A DNA stretch of 64,000 nt from Dendrolimus kikuchii (Eukaryota > Arthropoda > Insecta > Lepidoptera > Lasiocampidae): assembly GCA_019925095.2 (NCBI GenBank), contig CM034407.1, positions 3,681,210 through 3,745,209 on the forward strand, written 5' to 3'. Position 1 is the stretch's first letter. Each line of letters starts with the position of its first letter. The translations under genes were made by a program, and so were the position numbers. Below the pieces are notes generated by a model. The model was not told the DNA's origin. It did not search any database and saw only the letters and a list, made by a program, of their open reading frames with translations. This document shows, piece after piece, positions 53,190 to 61,526 of the stretch.

Positions 53190-53420
53190 CCTCTATTAAC
53201 ACTGATCCGTTCCCCTTCTGATCACCTGAAGAGTCAATGAATCGTTTTGATAAATTTTGGTATAGGCTCATGGCCTCAGAACTCCGCAGTCCAAGTGTCT
53301 CGACAGCAAACGGCACAAACATATAACTCTAACTGAGGGTTGCATATTTGCGCCGCTTGAGTGATTCAGCTGTTTCCACCTCCGACCGGCTGATCACAGA
53401 CCAAAGGCTTGCAACGCTAT
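53190..53420 (-). pseudogene. LINE ORF2 C-terminal relic
   Basis: Minus strand reads RRKYATLS, a stop, SYMFVPFAVETLGL, then LSKRFIDSSGDQ. The FVPFAVETLG block precedes the C-terminal RGNAAS motif in a family of animal LINEs; 44797-44870 may be the end of the same family. Confidence 0.6.
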
Positions 53421-53580
53421 TAAGGAGTTAGAGTCATTCCGTCAGGACGCCTACCATCGTCACGTGCAATACCGTTCGGCAAGCGCCTTCCGTAAGACAT
53501 CATTCAAGGCGGCGTTCTATTAGTTTAAATGTTACACTTCTCTCAGTCCAATGCGGTCTTTTACCAATTCAGGCATCGTC

Positions 53581-53863
53581 TTTTTTTTTATTGCACAATA
53601 TCAGCAAACAGGCAGACGGCCTACTTAATGGAAAGCAGTTACCATCGCCTATGGACATTTGCAACACCAAAGGTGCTACAAATGCACTGCTGCTCTCTTA
53701 AAGGAGACTGGAACCTGGTCACTAATGCCGGAACACAACACAAGGTTGTAATGGCGGTCGCCATCCAGTCGAGCAAATACTCTACCACCTGGCTGTGGGT
53801 TGTTTAGTCGCCTCTTACGACAGGCCGCAGGAAATTGTATTCTTTCTCCGTTCCTGCATGAAT
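53581..53863 (-). mobile_element. SINE-A with internal deletion
   Basis: Full ends, but about 25 bp around the TACTTTAGACCAGGGGTGG block are missing. Confidence 0.85.
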
Positions 53864-54613
53864 AATCGTAAGATAACACAAGAAAAATTATTCACATTTT
53901 TAAACATTCAATAATGAAGCCAAGCTTCCTTATTCCATGAAGAAGGAATTTAATAATCCGACCGAGAATTTCTTAAGTCAGCGAACTAATATTTGATATT
54001 AATAATATAAAAACTGTTTTCGATTGATATGAAAATTGGCGCCAGTTGCTATTATGAGATAAATTAAATTCAAATTAAAGATTTAAAAACAGATGGATAT
54101 TGTTGAAGAGAATAAGGATATGTGTACAGTTTGTACAATTATGACTTACTCCACAAAAATGCCGCCATTGTGTCGTCGGATTCCGTTTGCGTTGTGAAAT
54201 AGACAGACAAGTAAGAAATAAGAAGTTTTTTGGCAAATACAGTGAGCTGTTGAAACAAACTAAATGGCGGCAGGCCCCAACAGTGATTTTTATTGTTTGA
54301 ATATGGCAGTATAACACCTCACAAATTTTGTAACACTTCTACCCACATTATGATAATAAGTGAAACATTCAAGTTATGCATTATAGGAAGGAACTAACAC
54401 TTATAGTACAGGCTTTGCCTAGTTTAGGCGTTAGTATTCACTAATTTTATTAATTCTTTTTAGTTTTCCCTAACTATTAATTAGATTTAATCTATTTTCT
54501 TGTAATAGCACCTTATGTTATCGTTGCAACAATTTTCTGGTACCTAATAAAGTATTTTAGTATATTTTGTATTACCTGTAGGTACCTTAAGTACACGAAC
54601 TTTCAGAAGCGAT
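53864..54613. other. No recognisable gene
   Basis: AT-rich; nothing supported. Confidence 0.4.
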
Positions 54614-54615
54614 AT

Positions 54616-54930
54616 TATCCGTGCAGGAACGGAGTAAGAATAGAATTTCCTGCGGCCGGGCGGCCTATCGTAAGAGGCGACTTAACAACCCACAGCCAGG
54701 TGGTAGGGCATTTACCTGACTGGATGGCTACCACCCCTGGTCTAAAGTATGTCGCCATAACAACCTTGAGTTGTGTTCCGGCATTAGTGACCAGGTTCCA
54801 GTTTCCCTTAAGAGAGCAGCAGCGCATTTGTAGCAACTTTCCTGTTGCAAATGTCCATAGGCGATGGTAACTGCTTTCCATCAAGTGGGCCGTCTGCCTG
54901 TCTGCTGATCTCCTGCAATAAAAAAAAAAA
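54616..54930 (+). mobile_element. SINE-A, full-length copy
   Basis: Full head to A-tail. A solo LTR has inserted in or directly after the A-tail. Confidence 0.88.
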
Positions 54931-54933
54931 TAT

Positions 54934-55394
54934 TGTTACATGCCGACAAAAGCAAATGCACACCTGCCTGTCATAAAGAGCAGTTTATTACCTTCCCGCA
55001 TTTGGACTTCTTTTGTTTACTTTGTGTTTAAAATTTGTAATTAAGAAAAACAGTCTATTGTGTATTATAATCTTTTATGGCAGTCATTAGATAGGTGTGT
55101 CGGACTAATTCTTGGAAATTATTGTTTTGCGTCGAGACATATTGTATTTGTACAGGATAAAAGGAATGCCCAAACGGAGGGGTGAGGCAGTCAAGCGATG
55201 ATTACGATAAAAGTAAGACGTGTGTACATTCGATAAGCTATATAGTGACGGACTTTGTGCGTGTTATTGAATCGTGCAGTTTGTACTGGTTGTGTCCAGT
55301 TATATTTATACCTGTGTTATACATGTTTGTATAGTTCTAATTAATTCTATAGTAATTCCAACGGCATTTTAATTCGAGTCCCGCACTCGTAACA
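54934..55394 (+). mobile_element. Solo LTR, family LTR-D
   Basis: 461 bp, TGTTACATGCCGAC ... CACTCGTAACA. Flanks ATAT / TTAT. Confidence 0.82.
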
Positions 55395-55575
55395 TTATGT
55401 TCATGTGTATGTCACTGAACTCCTAAACGGTTAGAACTATTTTGATGAAATTTTGTGTGTATGTTTAAGTGGATTCGAGAATGGTTTCGATTCACAATTG
55501 GTCCCGGTAGGTGACGCTTGAATCGGCTTATAGATATGGGCAGGAGAACGTCTGCCGGAATTGCTAGTCGACCTA
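55395..55575 (-). repeat. rep-M fragment
   Basis: Ends AGAACGTCTGCCGGAATTGCTAG, the reverse complement of the rep-M start at 34383. Confidence 0.55.
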
Positions 55576-55630
55576 TAAATACGGCTCATTATTCGCTCCT
55601 TATTTAAAAGTTAATATTATTAAACATACA

Positions 55631-56023
55631 TTAAGGGCCGCTTGCATAAGATGGCTTAAATTTATTTAAGAAACACAAAACGTATTTAACACCCTAAAAT
55701 ACAATTAGCGTCTTGCACAACGCAAAATTGGTCGCTAAATAAGTTTAAAGAACTTTCAATACGTTTTGTGTAAAACGTATTTAGGTAGTTTAATAAAATT
55801 ACATACATACATACATAGCTTCACGCCAGTTCCCTTGCGGGGTAGGCACGAACAACAGAGCGCCATTTAGGCTTATTTTTACACACCTCACTTGCTTCTT
55901 TGACATTCATAACTCTTGTCATGCACGCTTGTCTCTTCTTAAGGCTCCTGACATCACCTTCTGCTAGTACACGATCAATCAACTAATTTTATTTAAAGGC
56001 GATCGTTATGCAAGCGGTCCTTA
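55631..56023. mobile_element. TTA-flanked MITE with a LINE-B insertion
   Basis: Left TTAAGGGCCGCTTGCATAA, right reverse-complementing to TAAGGACCGCTTGCATAA. TTA is present on each side (55631-55633, 56021-56023). Without the LINE-B piece it would be about 210 bp. Confidence 0.75.
55800..55978 (-). mobile_element. LINE-B fragment inside MITE
   Basis: (TATG)n tail on the left and the EGD, RSL and ACMTRVMNVKEAS codons. Truncated at ACACGATCAAT. Confidence 0.82.
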
Positions 56024-56159
56024 GTCTATTTATTGTCTATATTGCATTTTTACATCAATTTTAATTGTAATAACTTTGTATGTACTTTTTAATCATAAAA
56101 TAAAAAGCCAAAATATCCTATAAAATGTTGTTTGTATTTGTGTGTTTATTAAGTGCATT

Positions 56160-56505
56160 AAGTGTTTTAAAGTATGTCGGGGTGAAGGTAAGGAAAGGAA
56201 TGCTCCGGTGGTTCGGGCATGTGGAAAGAATGCATGATGAAAGAATGAATAAACAGATATACAATGCAAAAGTGGATGGATGCAGAAGTCGTGGAAGGCC
56301 ACGACACACCTTCCATGATCAAATTGATCGTGTACTAGCAGAAGGTGATGTCAGGAGCCTTAATAAAAGACGAGCGTGAATGACAAGAGTTTCGAATGTC
56401 AAAGAAGCAAGTGAGGTGTGTAAGAATAAGCCTAAATGCCGCTCTGTTGTTCGTGCCTACCCCGCAAGGGAACTAGCGTAAAGTTATGTATGTAAGTGTT
56501 TTAAA
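56160..56505 (+). mobile_element. LINE-B fragment with 12-bp target duplication
   Basis: AAGTGTTTTAAA at 56160-56171 and 56494-56505 flanks a copy that reads VGVKVRKGMLRWFGHVERM and an in-frame stop (RRA stop) later. Tail TATGTATGT. Confidence 0.87.
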
Positions 56506-56850
56506 ACTCCGAAGCAAATATATCGCTAAAAAGACAGTAAAGTGTAAATAAACCTCAAAAACATGTTTCAATTGAAGGCGACACAAAAAGCGTTTCAATG
56601 AAAACCGTTTAGCCGGTATCGAATAAAACGAATAATTGGTCGCTTTTAAAAAAGCTGCTTAATCGCTGAAAGCGACCGCTTCAGCGAAAGGGATAAAAGA
56701 AATAAAACCCACATGTGAACGGTCATAATGAGGTTAATAGCCACTTTGTCGATTCTCCTTTTGAAGCGGTGAATGGGCGGGACTTGTCTATGTCCCAAGT
56801 GATGAGCGGTAAGTATACGAGGTGTAGCTTTGTCTGTACTTGATCATCGT
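56506..56850. other. No recognisable gene
   Basis: Contains several AAGCG-ACCGCTT-like phrases at 56570-56690; no family recognised. Confidence 0.35.
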
Positions 56851-57030
56851 TTGTAGTGATACACTTGCAAGCCAGTAGATGGCGCTGTGCAATAAATAAA
56901 GACGCAAAAAATATATACAAATTTCCAACTTTAATAGTCGGGCCTAGGCCTGCGAGTTAAGACAACCTCGGCGGAAGATTTTCTATCTGAGATGGAGGAG
57001 CATTCCATCTCGCTCCTCTAACCCTAGTCG
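56851..57030 (+). repeat. rep-I copy 3
   Basis: GCCAGTAGATGGCGCTGTGCAA and GGAGGAGCATTCCATCTCGC. Confidence 0.65.
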
Positions 57031-57157
57031 AGTCATTCCTAAACGTTAATTATTAATAATAAATTAAATAATAGATGGCATAATCCCCTTAGTCCAAGAT
57101 TTCTAGTTCCATAAACTCATTTATTCGTATATACATCAGAGTTATATATTGCTATAT

Positions 57158-57485
57158 ACCGACAAAAAAATGCGCACACCTGGCTGTCGTAAAACGCAGT
57201 TTATTACCGTTCCTGTATTCGGAGGCATTCGGGCATTCTTTTGTTTACTTCATGTTTAAAATTTGCAATTAAGAAAGATATCCTATTGTTATCGTAATTG
57301 TTTTATGGCCGTCTTTAGTATTGAACTAATCCCTGTTGTTATTTTATTGCGTCGAAGCTTGCCAGATGTGCGGATTAACTCAGTGAACGCGGCCCTTTGT
57401 GGGTATTATACAGTTTAGTATAAAACAATGCCCGACCAGAGGGGTGGGGCAGTCGAACAAGGATTACGATACGAGTAAGACGTAC
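57158..57485 (+). mobile_element. Truncated LTR-D copy
   Basis: Follows the family order from ACCGACAAAAAAATGCGCAC to AGGATTACGATACGAGTAAGACGTAC, with an internal insertion, and lacks the right end. Confidence 0.65.
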
Positions 57486-57959
57486 AGTCAGCGTCTTATA
57501 GAAAGAAGCAGCCAAGATGATCAAATAGATAAGAACATCGAAAGTGATCATTAGTATCGGTACAACCATTGTCGTCTAATAGATCGAATCACCCGTCTTG
57601 ACCAAATACATCAGTACACCGACAACGCCAAATACATGAGTACATTCAAGTCACCATTATTATGTTAACAACCATCTCGCCAAAACAAAGAGACACACTA
57701 GAAAAATGAACTCTATTCTAAATGTGATTAGTGTCAAATCGAGATGATTTCATACTAAATCAAAATTCCAATAGTATTATTACTGTTATAAAAATCTTTT
57801 TCATTTTTATAACGTAACTAGTATTTGCCTTCGACTTCATTTTCATTACTTAGATAGCAAAGATTAAAGTTATTTTATCAATATGTAAAATTGAATAAAT
57901 ATTTAATATGACAATACATGAATCCTGGATATATTCATAAACTCCCGATATTTGTAATT
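57486..57959. other. No recognisable gene
   Basis: Begins with ACAGTCAGCGTC, a phrase typical of lepidopteran short repeats; nothing further supported. Confidence 0.35.
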
Positions 57960-59560
57960 TACTAAAGACTTATTCAACTACAGATGTTTCTTCACTAAGG
58001 ATTTCTAATAATTACAGACAGTGTCTTGTGATTTGCGAACATTGCGTCAAAGTTGATCTAGTGGTTTGGAAGTGGAAGGAAATCCCGGGAAATCTCAAGA
58101 GTTCCAATATGGTCATGTATAAAAATGTCATAAAGTATTAAACTTTGCTGTAATAAGAGTAACACGAATAGTTTTCATGCTATATCTAGGCGCATTATTC
58201 CCAAGAAAATTTTGGAACTTTCCGTCACTAAAGTATAGGAGTAAAAACATGAAAAAGTGAATCCGGTTTCCTGAAAAATTACACTAGAATTCCCATGATA
58301 TTAGCTTTTTCAGCATTTAAGTAAAAAATGTCTGTATAATAGTGAAAACCTCATAGAAATTAACATATTTATGAAAAAAAAACATTAATTGTTTCAATTT
58401 TCCATCAATCAAACAATTGGATCCCAATTGGTTTTTTTAATAGCTTCAATGTACAGACAAAGCTATTTTACAATATTAACTTAATTTTAACATTTCATTT
58501 GACATAATACTTATATATTTTCTATGTATATGTGAGTTTGTTGAAATATCTACTAAAGAGTTTCAATACATAAGAAATTTAGAATTCGAGATAAACCTTT
58601 TTTTATCAGCAATGAATAATTGATGTTTCTTGGATACTATTTTAATGTCTAATACGTATATGAATTCTCATGATCTATACTGAGATCATACTATACATAT
58701 ATATAATATACCCCAGTCATTGAAAAAAGCTTAATCTAACGTTCTGGTGAAATCGTATCGGAATCAGCCAATTTTTATGCAGTATAACAAAATAAAAAAA
58801 GTTTTCGCGGGGTTCCCGGAATATAAACTAACAAAGCATTCGGAAAAGAACGTAAACCATCGTTTTAGTATCAATTGAATCTGAATCAACTAATTGTTAT
58901 GCAAATAAATAATTTATACTTTTTCTATTTTTACTTATTTGAAAAAGAAAGTGCATTGTGTTTTAGTATAAGCTAATTTATATGCATACTAACCACTAGA
59001 AACCACCCTCGGGAAAATTTCCGTGAGATGCCCAGGACACAAAGTATTGCTGTATTTAAAAAATAATGTATCGTGTCTAAAATCGTGTAAGAATAAATAA
59101 ACTAATTTGTAAGCGTCCTAACAACTTTAACCAGCTCTTGAGAAAATTCGCGGGATCCCCAGGATAAAAAGTAGCACAGATTTAATTTCAGAAAATTTGC
59201 TATCAATGAGTAAAAACATCGCATCGAAATAAGAAAGCTTTTTTTTATTCTGGCCTCTTTAAACCGTTCCCGGAAAATTTCCCGTGCGATTCCGGAATAA
59301 AAGGTAGCGCAGAATTTAAGTGTGAGAATTTGCTCACGATCAGCGAAAATCGAATCGCAATCGGCCTAGTAGTTTTTACGTAAATCCCGAACAAACAGAA
59401 AAACCGACTAACAGACAAGAAATCTAAAAAAATCATCGTGTCTCCATCGTTTATATAGTCTATTCCAATTGTGTTTTTTTTTAATAACTTCAATGTAGAG
59501 AGACGACATATTTAGCATATTATAATATTATAGACTATCATCTGCCCGCGAAACTTCCTT
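57960..59560. repeat. rep-L, long multi-module copy
   Basis: At least four modules share TTCCCGG-AAATTTCCCG, CCGGRATAAAARGTAGCRCAG, TTTGCTATCRATSAG and ATCGGCCTAGTAG phrases (clearest near 58790, 59005, 59130, 59265). The element ends ATAATATTATAGACTAT and is followed by another CTGCCCGCGAAACTTCC head. Confidence 0.55.
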
Positions 59561-60130
59561 CGCGTTTCCATGATGATGATACATTTGATAGTCAAGTATG
59601 TTTGAACAGTTCTTTATGGTGGTTAAAGAAGCGTTCAAACTTACTCTAACTCTCTATGAATAAGACAGTTAGTATTTAGTAAAAACGAAAACTCAAAGCT
59701 GAAAAGCAGTGTCATCAAGTATTAAAGAATGTAAACAAAAGTATGAAAAACCTGATTTAATTAAGAGAACTGAAATATCTGGTTAGAAACAGTGACGTCA
59801 CGGACGGCAATACGACACTACGTGTTCGTACTTAATTTATTGTTTAAAAATATTAAAACGCTTTAAATCTTTGTACATGTGTTAACAATCCAAAAATTAG
59901 TATCAAAACTAGCCGTGAAAGTGTTTGTGTGTGTTCAAATACAGTCAAATTTTAACAAATTATTAATAAAGTGCTTATTAGGGGTGATACTATCGCAAAC
60001 ATTCTTTTACTTATAGCGGGTAGGAAATTACATTGCGTTTGCGATTAGCTGTGCAGCTAAATCAACTGTGCCTTGCGACCTCTAGTGTTGATTCTTGCGT
60101 TTGTCTCTTTGCCGATTGTATAAAGTAAAC
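59561..60130 (+). other. Probable 5' region of the CR1-like LINE
   Basis: Non-coding sequence before ORF1. The element's 5' end cannot be fixed from one copy. Confidence 0.35.
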
Positions 60131-61156
60131 ATGGCTAAATGCTCTGCGTGCGGCAAGTTCCTCTCGCCGACAGGTGCCGCTACCTGTTTTTTATGCCCGT
60201 TAATATTTCACAGGGGGTGTGTAGCGATACCAGAAACGGCGATCTTGTCTAAGAGCTGGGCATGCCCAGAGTGTAAAAAGAAAGTACGCAAGGGTGATAA
60301 TACTACTACTCCGGTAAAGGGCATCTGTGGAAACGAATCGCCATCCGAAACCGTATCTCAGTCTGCCGCTGTTATTTCTGCGCCCGACATCTCTCCTCTA
60401 GAAGAGGATGAGAGTGAAGTGAGAGCCATGCGACGTGAAATGGCGGAATATATGAGTGAGCTACGTAGAGAAATGGTTCAGCTTCGCTCTTCCATAGCGG
60501 GATTTGGACAGCGTTTGGATAGCATCGAGTGTAGGTTGGACGTACTGGAGCAGAAAAAGGAGATCGTTGATTCGAAAGGCACGGCCGAACTGGAGAACAC
60601 CATAGCACAATTAAAGTTAGAAATAAATGACAAGGATCAGGAGGCATTATTATCTGACCTGGACATTGGATGTCTTCCTGAGGAGAAAGGCGAAAATGTG
60701 TACAATATCGTAACTCTCTTGGCGGCCAAACTGGGAGTCAAGATTGAAGAGCGGGACATAATATTTGCTGAGCGTATTGGTGGGGTTGGTATGAGTAACG
60801 CCGTAAGCGGGGGCGAAACAGCAGAACGATCACGGCGCGTTGTCGTGCGGCTTGCGCGTCGTAACTTGCGTGACGAACTTCTGCTCGCTGCGCGTGTGCG
60901 GCGCAACTTGACTGCCTCGGACATTGGACTAGCGTCGCCCACAGCTTTGTCTCGTCGCATTTATATAAACGAGCGGCTTACGCGAATTAACCGCTATTTG
61001 TTCTATAAAGTGCGCGAAGAATGCCGTAAACGTAACTGGCGATACTCATGGACTAAAAGAGGACGTGTCTATGCTCGACAAGGCGATGGCAAACAAGCAT
61101 TCAACATTCGCTCCGAAAATGATTTAATTCGTGTTTTTGAAATTGGCAAAGTTTGA
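60131..61156 (+). CDS. ORF1: ORF1 of CR1/L2-group LINE: PHD finger protein
   Basis: 341 residues from an ATG in good insect context (GTAAACATGG). The frame is open upstream to 60095, but without another ATG. Residues C4, C7, C19, C22, H27, C30, C45, C48 form a C4HC3 PHD-type finger. An acidic/Ser-rich linker is followed by a predicted coiled coil (about 90-165, many REM/ELRREMVQL and RLDSIECRLDVLEQ heptads). The C-terminal part (about 175-341), with RRVVVRLARRNLRDELL, IYINERLTRINRYLFY and WRYSWTKRGRVYARQ, resembles the FP25K-like domain found in many LINE ORF1 proteins. ORF1 proteins of this group bind element RNA and may act as nucleic-acid chaperones. It lies 362 bp before ORF2 and overlaps a hydrophobic frame. 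Apparently intact. Confidence 0.88.
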   Translation: MAKCSACGKFLSPTGAATCFLCPLIFHRGCVAIPETAILSKSWACPECKKKVRKGDNTTTPVKGICGNESPSETVSQSAAVISAPDISPLEEDESEVRAMRREMAEYMSELRREMVQLRSSIAGFGQRLDSIECRLDVLEQKKEIVDSKGTAELENTIAQLKLEINDKDQEALLSDLDIGCLPEEKGENVYNIVTLLAAKLGVKIEERDIIFAERIGGVGMSNAVSGGETAERSRRVVVRLARRNLRDELLLAARVRRNLTASDIGLASPTALSRRIYINERLTRINRYLFYKVREECRKRNWRYSWTKRGRVYARQGDGKQAFNIRSENDLIRVFEIGKV

Positions 61157-61526
61157 GTTTTTTAATTTTATAAAAAGCTATACGTTGAGGCGAATAATTT
61201 CGTTTAATACTTTTTATTTAATATATACAATGTATGTACGTAAAGTCGTGATCATTCATTTCTTTGGTGGATCATTTTATACTCCTGTAGGTCTATTAGT
61301 TCTAATTACCATCTTTATGGCTATTAATTACTTTAAATTATATTATATAATATTACTTTTAAAATGTTTTTACTTTAAAATTATATGTCTTCATGTTTTT
61401 AATTCATTAATATTGTTTGTAAATTATGAAATATTTATAATAATACTATTTAATTTTTCAGTTTTGCTGTTTGTTTATATTTATTATATAATATTAGTAG
61501 CTATTTCAAATATTGAAAATGATTAA
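61131..61526 (+). CDS. Hydrophobic overlapping frame between ORF1 and ORF2
   Basis: Open for 131 codons in the frame between those of ORF1 and ORF2. It overlaps the last 26 bases of ORF1 and the first 8 of ORF2 (AAAATGATTAA). The first ATG is at 61230 (TACAATGT), giving 98 residues, with about three very hydrophobic segments (for example VGLLVLITIFMAINYF and IFIIILFNFSVLLFVYIYY). T-rich DNA makes hydrophobic codons likely, but a stop-free run this long in about 79% AT sequence is not expected by chance. I know of no such protein in CR1-type elements. It may simply be a spacer. Confidence 0.35.
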   Translation: MFLKLAKFEFFNFIKSYTLRRIISFNTFYLIYTMYVRKVVIIHFFGGSFYTPVGLLVLITIFMAINYFKLYYIILLLKCFYFKIICLHVFNSLILFVNYEIFIIILFNFSVLLFVYIYYIILVAISNIEND

